The notes beneath the pieces are model-generated. The model searched no databases, had not been told where the DNA came from, and saw only the letters and a program-made list of their open reading frames with translations. A stretch of DNA of 49,766 nucleotides from Bryobacterales bacterium (GTDB taxonomy: Bacteria; Acidobacteriota; Terriglobia; Bryobacterales; Bryobacteraceae), in contig PLRS01000072.1 in NCBI GenBank assembly GCA_003164035.1, positions 1 to 49,766 of the forward strand, read 5' to 3'. Of this stretch, positions 36,089 through 44,432 are shown piece after piece. How positions within the stretch are numbered: the stretch's first letter is position 1; every line of letters starts with the position of its first letter. A program made the translations under genes and the position numbers.

Positions 36089-38518
36089 ATGCCTAACCCG
36101 TCTTCCGGAAGCCGGCTCTTCGTCCCCCTGCTCGTGCTTTCCACCGCCAGCGGTTGCTCGGCGCTGATCTACGAAATCGTCTGGTATCGCTTGCTGCAGC
36201 TCGCCATCGGCTCCACCGCCATTTCGCTCGGTTTCCTGCTGGCCGCGTTCATGGGCGGGCTCTCGCTCGGAAGCGCCGGCTTCTCGCGGCTCAACCTCGC
36301 CAGCCGCCGGCCGCTGCGAGTCTACGCCGCGCTGGAGTTGGGGATTGCCGCTTGCGGCGTGCTGCTGCTCCATCTGATGCCGCTGATCACGAGCGTCTAC
36401 TTCGCCGGCGCGGCAACCGGCACGGCCGGCATGCTGATGCGGGGGCTGCTGTGCGGCATCTGCCTGCTGCCGCCGACCATGCTGATGGGCGCATCGCTGC
36501 CCGCCATCGTGCGCGCCCTCGAAGACCAGCGTGCGGGCGCGGCTTCCTGGGGCTGGCTCTACGGCGTGAATACGCTGGGCGCGGTGCTGGGCTGCCTGGC
36601 CGCGGGCTTCTATCTGCTGCGCCTCTACGACGTCTACGTTGCCACCTATACCGCCGTCGGGCTCAACCTGCTGGTGGCGCTGCCGGCATGGCGTCTTTCG
36701 CAGCCCGTTTCGACCGGCGCTGAACTCGCGGAATCGGCCGCACCGGCGCCCATCCATTGGTCGATCTATGCCGCCATCGCTTTTTCGGGAGCTTCCGCTC
36801 TCGGCGCCGAAGTGGTCTGGACCCGCCTGATGGGGATGCTGCTCGGTTCCACGGTCTACGTCTTTTCCATTATTCTGGCGGTTTTTCTGGGCGGAATGGC
36901 GGTGGGCAGCACGGTGTGTTCCTGGCTGATCGAGCCGGAACCCGGAGCCGGCCGCGGCGCGGAGTGGGCCCGCGTGGCGCTGGGCTGGTGCCAGGTGCTG
37001 CTGCTGCTCGCCATCGCGTGGGCCGGCTGGATCATCACCGCTTCCCTGCCCTACTGGCCAATCAACCCGTTTCTGTCCGCAAGCCCCTGGTATACGTTTC
37101 AAATCGATGCCGTGCGCTGCCTTTGGGCGATCCTGCCGGCCGCTTTGCTGTGGGGCGCCAGTTTCCCCCTGGCAATGGCGGCGGCGGCAACCGCGGAGGC
37201 CGATCCCGGCAGCGTGGTCGGCCGCATCTATGCCGCCAATACCCTGGGTGCGATTGCCGGAGCGCTGGGCGTCAGCCTGATCCTGATACCGGCATTCGGG
37301 ACGCATTTTTCGCAGCGCGCGCTGGTGGCGCTGGCCGCGCTGGGCGCCATCGCGGCGTTTCTTCCCGCGATGATGGGGAAACAGGCGCCCGGCAAGCGCA
37401 TCGCGGCGGCTATAGCGCCAGCCGTGGCGGCGATTCTGGCGGCCATCCTGATTCGCACCACCGGCTCCATTCCGGGCGAAGTGGTCGCCTACGGCCGCCG
37501 CTCCGCCATTTACGCCGGCCGGGCTCAAATCATCGAGGTCGTGGAGGGCCGCAATTCCTCCGTGGCGATTTCGCGCTGGAGCGACGGCGCCACCGAAATC
37601 GACGTCAACGGCCACGTGGAAGCCACCAACGAGCCGTTCGACATGAAGCTGCAGCGCATGGTGGGACACCTGCCGGCCATTATCCATCCCAATCCGCGCT
37701 CCGTGCTGGGCATCGGTTTCGGGGCGGGCGTTTCGGCCGGCACCTTCACCCGTTATCCCACCATCCGGCACATTACCGTGTGCGAGATCGAGCCCGTCAT
37801 TCCGCCCACGTCCACGCGCTATTTCGGACATGAAGACTACAACGTGCTGCACGACCCGCGTACCCGAATTGTCTATGACGATGCACGCCACTTCGTTCTC
37901 ACCACCACCGAGAAGTTCGACATTATCGCTTCCGACCCGCTGGACGTCTTCGTCAAAGGCACCGCGGCCATCTATTCCGAAGAGTATTTCGAAGCCATCA
38001 GGCGCCACCTCAACCCCGGCGGCATGTTCACGCTTTATGTCCCGCTCTACGAGAGCGACGCGCGCACGGTGAAGAGCGAGCTCGCCACTTTTTTCGCCGC
38101 CTTTCCCAATGCCACCGTCTGGGCCAACACCATCGAGGGCCGCGGCTACGACATGGTCTTCATGGGGCAGGCGGAGCCGCTGCGCATCGACCTCGACGCC
38201 ATCGAAACCCGCTACTTGCGGCCCGATTATGCCCCCGTGGCGGAATCCCTGAGTGAGATCGGCGCCACCAGCCCCCTGGCCCTGTTTGCCACCTATGCCG
38301 GCCGGCGGGCGGATTTGGGCCCCTGGGTGGAAGGCGCCGAAATCAACCGCGACCGCGATCTACGCCTGCAGTACCTGGGAGGCTGGGGCATCAACAGCAG
38401 CCTGGAAGATGTGATTTACCGCGACATGATACAGTACCGCCGTCCGCCCGAGGGCTTGTTCCAGGGTTCCCCCGAGCGGGTCGCCGCCGCGCTGGCGCAA
38501 CTGGGTGCGGCGAAGTAG
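36089..38518 (+). CDS. Fused membrane transporter-like/spermidine-synthase-like protein
   Basis: An 809-residue protein. Residues about 10-480 hold at least ten hydrophobic helices (FVPLLVLSTASGCSALIYEI, then GFLLAAFMGGLSLG and more) of the MFS-like type found fused to spermidine-synthase domains. The C-terminal domain (about 520-740) has a spermidine-synthase/SAM-methyltransferase Rossmann fold: SVLGIGFGAGVSAGTFTRYP, CEIEPVI, then VYDDARHFVL and FDIIASDPLD. The Asp after IIAS stands where aminopropyltransferases keep their catalytic Asp. It may make or export polyamines or another aminopropyl/methyl product; the function of these fusions is not settled. The ATG at 36089 is used; the TTG-led upstream extension has no domain. 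It is divergent from the M24 gene. Confidence 0.85.
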   Translation: MPNPSSGSRLFVPLLVLSTASGCSALIYEIVWYRLLQLAIGSTAISLGFLLAAFMGGLSLGSAGFSRLNLASRRPLRVYAALELGIAACGVLLLHLMPLITSVYFAGAATGTAGMLMRGLLCGICLLPPTMLMGASLPAIVRALEDQRAGAASWGWLYGVNTLGAVLGCLAAGFYLLRLYDVYVATYTAVGLNLLVALPAWRLSQPVSTGAELAESAAPAPIHWSIYAAIAFSGASALGAEVVWTRLMGMLLGSTVYVFSIILAVFLGGMAVGSTVCSWLIEPEPGAGRGAEWARVALGWCQVLLLLAIAWAGWIITASLPYWPINPFLSASPWYTFQIDAVRCLWAILPAALLWGASFPLAMAAAATAEADPGSVVGRIYAANTLGAIAGALGVSLILIPAFGTHFSQRALVALAALGAIAAFLPAMMGKQAPGKRIAAAIAPAVAAILAAILIRTTGSIPGEVVAYGRRSAIYAGRAQIIEVVEGRNSSVAISRWSDGATEIDVNGHVEATNEPFDMKLQRMVGHLPAIIHPNPRSVLGIGFGAGVSAGTFTRYPTIRHITVCEIEPVIPPTSTRYFGHEDYNVLHDPRTRIVYDDARHFVLTTTEKFDIIASDPLDVFVKGTAAIYSEEYFEAIRRHLNPGGMFTLYVPLYESDARTVKSELATFFAAFPNATVWANTIEGRGYDMVFMGQAEPLRIDLDAIETRYLRPDYAPVAESLSEIGATSPLALFATYAGRRADLGPWVEGAEINRDRDLRLQYLGGWGINSSLEDVIYRDMIQYRRPPEGLFQGSPERVAAALAQLGAAK

Positions 38519-38531
38519 CGGGAGGTGCCGA

Positions 38532-38608
38532 GTGGGACAGGCCTCCTGGCCTGTCGTAGCCGCGAAGCGGCTCTTCCAGCCAGCGACAGGCCGGGAGGCC
38601 TGTCCCAC
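38532..38608. repeat. Cruciform-type palindrome of the GTGGGACAG family
   Basis: The left arm (38532-38556) and right arm (38584-38608) pair at 24 of 25 positions; the outer ends read GTGGGACAGG and CCTGTCCCAC. The loop holds its own stem, AGCCGC-GAA-GCGGCT (38559-38573). It separates the convergent genes ending at 38518 and 38622 and could stop transcription from both sides. Confidence 0.8.
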
Positions 38609-38621
38609 CAATTACCACGCC

Positions 38622-39629
38622 TTACCCGCCGATAGCGTACATGGGCCGGGGCGGCGCGACAAACCGGGCGCTATTGATTTCGTGGCCGGCCCACTTGCCG
38701 GCCAGGTTGCGGCGGATGGCGGCGGCGATTTCGGCATCCGGCGCACCCGAACGAAGCAGCCCCTTCACGTCGTCTTCTTCCAGGGCGAACAGGCAGTAGC
38801 GCAGTTTGCCGTCGGAGGTGAGGCGGATGCGGTTGCAATTGCCGCAGAAGGGGCGGCTCACCGACGCAATCATGCCGACGCGCCCGACGCCGTCGGCGAA
38901 GGCGTATTCGGAAGCGGGGGCGCGCGGGTCCGGATCGGGCACCGGATGGAGCGGGGCGATTTCGCGCGCCAGCACCGCCAGAATGTCGTCCGCCAGCAGC
39001 ACCTTGCCGCGGTCCCAGAGGTTCTGCGCATCGAGGGGCATGAACTCGATGTAGCGGACCTCGAATCCGTTGCGGCGGGCGAATTGCGCCAGCGGCACGA
39101 TGTCCGGTTCGACCAGGTTCTTGACGGCGACGGCGTTCAGCTTGATGTTGACGAAACCGGCGCGTTTGGCGGCATCGAGCCCGGCCAGCACGCGCTCCAG
39201 CTCATCGCGCCGCGCGATCTCGATGAAGCGCTGGCGGTCGAGCGTATCCAGGTGAACGTTGAGGCGGCGCAGGCCGGCGGCGTAGAGCGGCTCGGCGAAA
39301 CGGTCGAGCAGGACGCCGTTGGTGGTGAGCGCCATATCGCGGATGCCGGGAACGGCCGCCAGCCGGGCAATGAGCTCGGGCAGGTCGCGCCGCACCAGCG
39401 GTTCGCCGCCGGTCACGCGGACTTTGTCGACGCCGAGGGTGACCGCCACGCGCACGAACCGCTCGATTTCCTCGTAGGTCAGAATCTCGCCGTGCGGCGT
39501 GAAGGGGACGCCCGTCTCCGGCATGCAATAGGTGCAGCGGATGTTGCAGCGGTCGGTGACGCTGATGCGCAGGTTATCGTGAAGCCGCCCGAAAGAATCG
39601 GTGAGCGGCGGCTGGCGAATCGCGGTCAC
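38622..39629 (-). CDS. moaA: GTP 3',8-cyclase MoaA (molybdenum cofactor)
   Basis: Radical SAM enzyme (335 aa) that with MoaC converts GTP to cyclic pyranopterin monophosphate, the first step of molybdenum-cofactor synthesis. It has the N-terminal [4Fe-4S]/SAM motif Cys28-x3-Cys32-x2-Cys35 (RCNIRCTYC), the VRVTGGEPLVR motif, and the C-terminal cluster motif FCGNCNRIRLTSDGKLRYCLF that binds GTP. It ends in the double Gly (YAIGG) important for activity. Its ATG overlaps the stop of nadA by 4 bp, so the two are translationally coupled. No moaC or other cofactor gene is visible nearby. Confidence 0.96.
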   Translation of the reverse strand: MTAIRQPPLTDSFGRLHDNLRISVTDRCNIRCTYCMPETGVPFTPHGEILTYEEIERFVRVAVTLGVDKVRVTGGEPLVRRDLPELIARLAAVPGIRDMALTTNGVLLDRFAEPLYAAGLRRLNVHLDTLDRQRFIEIARRDELERVLAGLDAAKRAGFVNIKLNAVAVKNLVEPDIVPLAQFARRNGFEVRYIEFMPLDAQNLWDRGKVLLADDILAVLAREIAPLHPVPDPDPRAPASEYAFADGVGRVGMIASVSRPFCGNCNRIRLTSDGKLRYCLFALEEDDVKGLLRSGAPDAEIAAAIRRNLAGKWAGHEINSARFVAPPRPMYAIGG

Positions 39630-40555
39630 TTCAGCGCCAGCATGCGCTCGAGCGGCACCAGCGCCCGCGCCATGATCTCCGGCGACAATTCCACGCGGGG
39701 CGTGAGATCGCGCAGGGCGTTACGCAGCTTTTCGAGCGTGTTCAGCTTCATGTATGGGCACTCGCTGCAATTGCACTGCTCGTTGGCCACGAAATAGAAC
39801 CGCTTGCCGGGCGATTGCCGCTGGAGCGAAAAGCGCACGCCGCTTTCCGTCATGACGATGAACTCCCGCACGTCGCTGGACGAGCAGTATTCGATGATGG
39901 CCGAGGTGGAACCCACGAAATCCGCCATGGCCAGCACCGCTTCGGTACATTCCGGATGGGCCACCACTTCCGCCCGCGGGTGCTCCAGCCGCGCTTCCGC
40001 CAGCCGCCGCGCGGGAAACGTCTCGTGCACGAAGCAGGCGCCCTCCCACACTTCCAGATTCTCGCGGCCGGTCTTGCGCTTCACAAAAGCTCCCAGGTTC
40101 CGGTCGGGAAGGAACATCACCGGCTGGTCCCGTGGAATGGAGTTCACCACTTTTACGGCGTTGCGCGAAGTGCACAGAATGTCGCTTTCGGCTTTCACTT
40201 CCACCGAGGTGTTGATGTAGCTGACGATGGCATGATTGGGATGCGATTGGCGGAAGGCGCGCACGGCCTCCGCCGGGCAGCTCTCCACCAGGCTGCAACT
40301 GGCGTCGCGGTCGGGCACCACCACCACGCGGCCGGGGTTGATCACCTTGGCGGTTTCCGCCATGAACCAGACGCCGCAAAAAGCGATCACTTCGCCCGAA
40401 AAGTCGCGCGCCTTGCGGGCCAGTTCCAGGCTGTCGCCGATGACGTCGGCCAGCTCCTGAATTTCGGGCTCCTGGTAATGATGCGCCAGCAACGTAGCAT
40501 GGCGCTGTTTCTTGAGATCCAGGATCTCATCGACGATCGTTGTCGAGGCAATCAT
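39626..40555 (-). CDS. nadA: Quinolinate synthase NadA
   Basis: [4Fe-4S] enzyme (309 aa) that condenses iminoaspartate with dihydroxyacetone phosphate to quinolinate in NAD synthesis. Family motifs: ATLLAHHYQEPEIQELADVIGD at the start, FCGVWFMAETAKVINPGR (first cluster Cys, Cys60), DASCSLVESCPA, GACFVHE (second cluster Cys) and EQCNCSECPYMKLNT (third cluster Cys). It is upstream of and overlaps moaA. The divergent radical SAM selenoprotein gene starts only about 55 bp away, so the two share a short promoter region. nadB and nadC are not in the window. Confidence 0.96.
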   Translation of the reverse strand: MIASTTIVDEILDLKKQRHATLLAHHYQEPEIQELADVIGDSLELARKARDFSGEVIAFCGVWFMAETAKVINPGRVVVVPDRDASCSLVESCPAEAVRAFRQSHPNHAIVSYINTSVEVKAESDILCTSRNAVKVVNSIPRDQPVMFLPDRNLGAFVKRKTGRENLEVWEGACFVHETFPARRLAEARLEHPRAEVVAHPECTEAVLAMADFVGSTSAIIEYCSSSDVREFIVMTESGVRFSLQRQSPGKRFYFVANEQCNCSECPYMKLNTLEKLRNALRDLTPRVELSPEIMARALVPLERMLALK

Positions 40556-40609
40556 GAGAAGTAACGACGAGTGCTACTCCGATTTTACCAGCCCGGCGAT
40601 AATAGAGAG

Positions 40610-41980
40610 GTGCGGGTGGTGCTGATTTCAACCTACGAGCTGGGCCGTCAGCCGTTCGGGCTGGCTTCTCCGGCGGCGTGGTTGCGTGAAGAAGGGCACC
40701 AGGTGGTATGCGCCGACGTCTCGCGCTCGCCGGTTGGGGCGGTGGCGCTGGCCGAGGCGGAGCTGGTCGCCTTCTACCTGCCCATGCACACCGCCACGCG
40801 GCTGGCGCTGCGGTTGGTCGAGCGAGTGCGAACCTTGAATCCCCGCGCCGTGCTGTGCGCCTACGGCCTTTATGCGCCGCTGAGCGAAACCATTTTGCGG
40901 CAGGCCGGCTTTGCACATATAATCGGCGGCGAATTCGAGCAGCCGCTGGTCGAATTGTGCCGCAGACTCGGCGGCGCGGGTACGGCGGCGCCATCGAGTG
41001 TGGTCGCGCTCGATCGCCAGCAGTTTCGCGTGCCGGACCGCAGCGGGCTTCCGCCGCTGGCGGCCTACGCCCGGTTGGCGGTGGGCGGCGCGACCAAGAC
41101 CGTGGGCTACGCCGAAGCCACCCGCGGCTGCAAGCACCTGTGCCGGCATTGCCCGGTGGTTCCGGTGTATGGGGGCAAATTCCGCGTGGTGCAGGCGGAA
41201 GTGGTGCTGGAAGATATCCGCCGGCAGATCGCCGCCGGCGCCCGGCACATCACCTTCGGCGATCCGGATTTTTTCAACGCTCCCGGCCACGCGGTTCGGC
41301 TGGTGGAGGCGTTGCACCGCGAGTGGCCGGAGATCACCTACGACGCGACCATCAAAATCGAGCACCTGCTGGCGCATCGCGATCTGGTGCCGGTGCTGGC
41401 CGCCACCGGCTGCCTGTTCGTGACCAGCGCGGTGGAATCGCTGGACGATGCGGTGCTGGCCACGCTGGCCAAGGGCCACACCCGCGCCGGCTTCCTCGAA
41501 GCCCTGGCGCTCACTCGCGCCGCCGGGCTGCCGCTGGCGCCCACGTTCATTCCTTTCAACCCCTGGACTACGCTTGCCGGCTACCGCGCCTTTCTCCGGG
41601 AGATTGCCGAGCTCGGCCTGATCGATTCGGTAGCGCCCATCCAACTCGCCATCCGCCTGCTGATTCCGGAGGGCTCGCTGCTCATGGAACTCGCGGAAAT
41701 CCGGCGGCGGGTCGACCCCTTCGACCCGCGCTCGTTAGCCTACCCATGGCAAAGCGACGACCCCGCCGTGGACGGCCTGCAGTCCGCGATTCAGACTTCG
41801 ATTCAGGCCGAAGAACGCCGCCACGCGCCCCGAATCGACATTTTCCGCCAGATCTGGAGCGCCGCTCAAACCGCCGAATTCCCGGACATCCCGCTCGCCG
41901 CCCGCGCCACCATTCCCTACCTGACCGAGCCCTGGTACTGTTGAGCGGAACCCTCCGAAGGGCAGTTTGCCCTTGTATAG
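40610..41980 (+). CDS. B12-binding-type radical SAM selenoprotein with CUAEP tail
   Basis: A 456-residue protein if the TGA at 41942-41944 is read as selenocysteine. The N-terminal domain (VVLISTYELGRQPFGLASPA, then WLREEGHQVVCAD) resembles cobalamin-binding radical SAM enzymes. The cluster motif is CKHLCRHC (Cys174, 178, 181), followed by ITFGDPDFFN and later barrel strands. The tail reads EPWYC, then TGA, then AEPSEGQFALV and TAG: exactly C-U-A-E-P. This is the mark of the radical SAM family named for its CUAEP/CCAEP tail, in which the Cys-Sec or Cys-Cys pair is thought to act in redox chemistry. A SECIS-like hairpin follows the TGA. The readthrough end leaves 8 bp before the convergent gene. 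GTG at 40610 is preferred; a GTG at 40571 is also in frame. GATAAT (40598-40603) lies so close that the mRNA could be leaderless. Confidence 0.88.
41942..41974 (+). promoter_or_regulatory. In-frame UGA and SECIS-like hairpin for selenocysteine insertion
   Basis: The UGA (41942-41944) is followed by a perfect 7-bp hairpin, AAGGGCA-GTT-TGCCCTT (41958-41974). Counting U of UGA as 1, the stem spans 17-33 and its loop starts with G-U at 24-25. In E. coli fdhF the stem-loop also begins about 15 nt into this numbering, and its loop also needs a G-U for SelB. The hairpin lies within the readthrough coding sequence, as bacterial SECIS elements do. Confidence 0.78.
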
Positions 41981-41988
41981 CCGGTCGC

Positions 41989-44235
41989 TTACTTCGCCGG
42001 GCGGAATTCAAGCGTGCCCGCGACCTCTTCCCGGTTCCACGACATGGGGTAGCTGCGCGCGTGGTAGTAGCTGTCCCATTGGTCGCGGTAATGGCTGGAG
42101 AGGATCTGGCCGCTCTGGCCGGTGACGATATTCAGCAGCGACCGGTCCCAATCGGCCAGGTCCGCGTTCATGCGCATGGAAGGGCCCACCGCGCGGGTGA
42201 ACTGCTTCACGGTGATGGGCGCGCCACTCATGGGCACCGGACCGATATCGAAATACGGGCCTACCCGCGGCACCTGGTGCAGGACCGGGTTGCGGATGGT
42301 AATGGTGGACCAGGCACCGTACTTCCAACGTTTGGGGTCGCGGCCCTCGATGCGCTGGGCTTCTTCGAAAGCGTCGGAGAAAGCCGTCAGTAGCATGGTG
42401 TCGTAATCGGTGAACCAGCCGGCGGGACGCTCGCGCAACAGGCGCTCGATGCTGGCGGTGGTGAACTTCGGAATATGGTCGATGTCCGTCCAACCCGGCG
42501 CGGCCGATTGCCACACTGCCGTGCGCACGTGCTGGAAAACCAGGGATTCCAGAAACGCGGCGGCGGAATCGGTTTCCATCTGCCCGTTCCAACTCGCGAG
42601 CAGCGCGGCCGCGGCATCGAGGCTGGTGTTTCCCGTCCGGTGGCGCCGGTAAGCTTCCACCACCTGGGCCGCCAGGAACCTGTCGAACGGGGAGTACACG
42701 TCCGTCTGCACGCCGATGAGATCGGCCGCGCGCCAGCCGCCATGCGCGGCCAGCCGGGCGCGGATCTGGCGCACGCGATAAGGAGCCGCGAAATGGCCGA
42801 CGGGCGGATAAGCGTATTGCTTGGGCAAGGGATCTTCTTGCGGAAAGGGATCCTGGTTGGCGGTGGCGATGATTCCGGAAGGGGGATTGAACGCCGATGG
42901 CAGCTTGTCGAACGGGATGTATCCATCCCAATCGAAGCGCGCCGACGATCCATCCACGGGCAGGTCGCCGCGGTATTCCCGCCGCAGAGGGATTCGACCG
43001 GCGGCGTGATAGCCGATGTTGCCGGCGCGGTCGGCGTACACGAAGTTCGAGCCGGGGCCGGGGAAGCGCGCCAGTGCCGCCGTGAACTGCGTCCAATCCT
43101 GGGCGCGGTCGATATCCAGAATCGGGTATTGCAGCAGGCCGGGCTCGGCCGCCGTCCAGCGCAGCGACATGGCCTCTTTGCCTTCAGCTACGAACAGGGG
43201 TCCGTGCCGGGTCACCCAGACGTTCAGCTCGACGTTGGATTTGCCCTTCACCGGAATGATTTCGCGTTCCAGCCGCGCCTGCTCCACGTGCCCGTCGAAC
43301 AGGTATTGCCCAATCTCGCGATCGATCTTCTCCACGAACAAATCCTGCACGCTGGCTTCGAGATTGGTGATGCCCCAGGCGATATTTTGGTTATGTCCCA
43401 CCAGCACGCCGGGAAGGCCGGGAACGGTGACGCCGGATACATCCATCCCCGGCGCCGCGATGCGCGTCATATACCAGATGCCCGGCAGCGAATATTCCAG
43501 GTGCATGTCGTTCGAGAGCAGCGGCTTGCCGGAACCCGTGCGGCTGCCGCCCAGAGCCCACCCGTTCGAGCCGGGCAGGGGCGCGCCCAGAGCCCGCTCA
43601 TCGAACAGGTAGCGGACTTTGGCGGCATCGCCGGTAGCCAGCAATCCCTGCAAAGTCACCTGGTCGCGCCACGAGGTCGTCAGATCGCGATACATGTAGA
43701 GGCTGAGCAGCAGCGAATCCACCACGCTCCAGGGACGAGGCTGATAGCCGAGTAGGGTGAATTCCAGAGGAAGCTGGTTGAGGTGAGTGGCAAGGAAGCC
43801 GTTGACGCCGCGGGCGTAGGCCGCCATGGCGGCGCGGTCGGCCGCCGGCAGGGTGACATAGGTTTGTTCGGCGATGCGGCGCATTCGCAGGCGGCGCGAA
43901 TCGCGGTCGGATTCGAGCGCCGCCGGGCCGACGATCTCCGCCAGGTCCCCGGCCGCAAGCCGCCGCAGCGAATCCATTTGGAACAAGCGGTCCTGCGCGG
44001 TTACATAGCCTTGGACGAAGAGCGCGTCTTCCAGGCTCGAAGCGCGAATGTGCGGCGCGCCGCGCGGGTCGAAGGTGACCGTCACGCCGGCCCCTACGTC
44101 CGTCTCAATGGTACCGGAGCGGCGCGGCAGCGGGCGCCAAACGTACCAGAACAGCCCCGCCGCTACCACCAGCAGCGCAAGCGCGATAAGAATGTTGACG
44201 AATCGTACGATTCGCGAACCCATGGACCCCGTCAT
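41989..44235 (-). CDS. Penicillin-acylase-family N-terminal nucleophile hydrolase
   Basis: A 748-residue enzyme of the penicillin amidase/acyl-homoserine-lactone acylase family, made as a precursor that cuts itself into alpha and beta chains. An N-terminal membrane helix (FVNILIALALLVVAAGLFWY) exports or anchors it. The alpha-chain region has APHIRASSLEDALFVQGYVTAQDRLFQMDSLRR. The catalytic Ser opens the beta chain in PLPGSNGWALGG, followed by DMHLEYSLPGIWY. Residues expected for the oxyanion hole and catalysis are seen in HNQNIAWGITN and IIATANQ. Substrates of this family include amides of fatty acids, AHL signals and beta-lactams; which applies is unknown. It converges on the selenoprotein gene and is divergent from the CorC-type gene. 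Confidence 0.9.
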   Translation of the reverse strand: MTGSMGSRIVRFVNILIALALLVVAAGLFWYVWRPLPRRSGTIETDVGAGVTVTFDPRGAPHIRASSLEDALFVQGYVTAQDRLFQMDSLRRLAAGDLAEIVGPAALESDRDSRRLRMRRIAEQTYVTLPAADRAAMAAYARGVNGFLATHLNQLPLEFTLLGYQPRPWSVVDSLLLSLYMYRDLTTSWRDQVTLQGLLATGDAAKVRYLFDERALGAPLPGSNGWALGGSRTGSGKPLLSNDMHLEYSLPGIWYMTRIAAPGMDVSGVTVPGLPGVLVGHNQNIAWGITNLEASVQDLFVEKIDREIGQYLFDGHVEQARLEREIIPVKGKSNVELNVWVTRHGPLFVAEGKEAMSLRWTAAEPGLLQYPILDIDRAQDWTQFTAALARFPGPGSNFVYADRAGNIGYHAAGRIPLRREYRGDLPVDGSSARFDWDGYIPFDKLPSAFNPPSGIIATANQDPFPQEDPLPKQYAYPPVGHFAAPYRVRQIRARLAAHGGWRAADLIGVQTDVYSPFDRFLAAQVVEAYRRHRTGNTSLDAAAALLASWNGQMETDSAAAFLESLVFQHVRTAVWQSAAPGWTDIDHIPKFTTASIERLLRERPAGWFTDYDTMLLTAFSDAFEEAQRIEGRDPKRWKYGAWSTITIRNPVLHQVPRVGPYFDIGPVPMSGAPITVKQFTRAVGPSMRMNADLADWDRSLLNIVTGQSGQILSSHYRDQWDSYYHARSYPMSWNREEVAGTLEFRPAK

Positions 44236-44306
44236 ATCAGGCTACAGTTTCATCATAGCGGCTGGACGAGGTTCGAAGACCCAAAAGCACCCGTGCGTGC
44301 CCGGGA

Positions 44307-44340
44307 GGCCCGCTTTCCGGGGATAGTCGGGAAGCGGGCC
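44307..44340. repeat. Hairpin in the divergent promoter region
   Basis: GGCCCGCTTTCC (44307-44318) pairs with GGGAAGCGGGCC (44329-44340), with one G-U pair. It sits between the divergent acylase and CorC-type genes, so it is not a terminator for either; it may be an operator or a dispersed palindrome. Confidence 0.5.
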
Positions 44341-44432
44341 CGATTACGTAACAGAGTGAGTTGGTTATTTATTTTGACGGACGGACCGCGCATTGGTTAG
44401 GCCGCGTCGGCTAGAATGAGGGCGGAAACTTT

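Noticed and set aside
36029-38008. Upstream extension of the M24 peptidase frame to a 1049-residue protein.
   Set aside because: The extra 660 residues are Gln/Arg/Asp-rich with no domain and lie antisense to the well-supported spermidine-synthase-like gene; the peptidase has its own ATG at 36028.
41942-41944. TGA as the true end of the radical SAM gene.
   Set aside because: The continuation spells CUAEP, a hairpin follows, and the next stop precedes the convergent gene without overlap; termination here is less likely than recoding.
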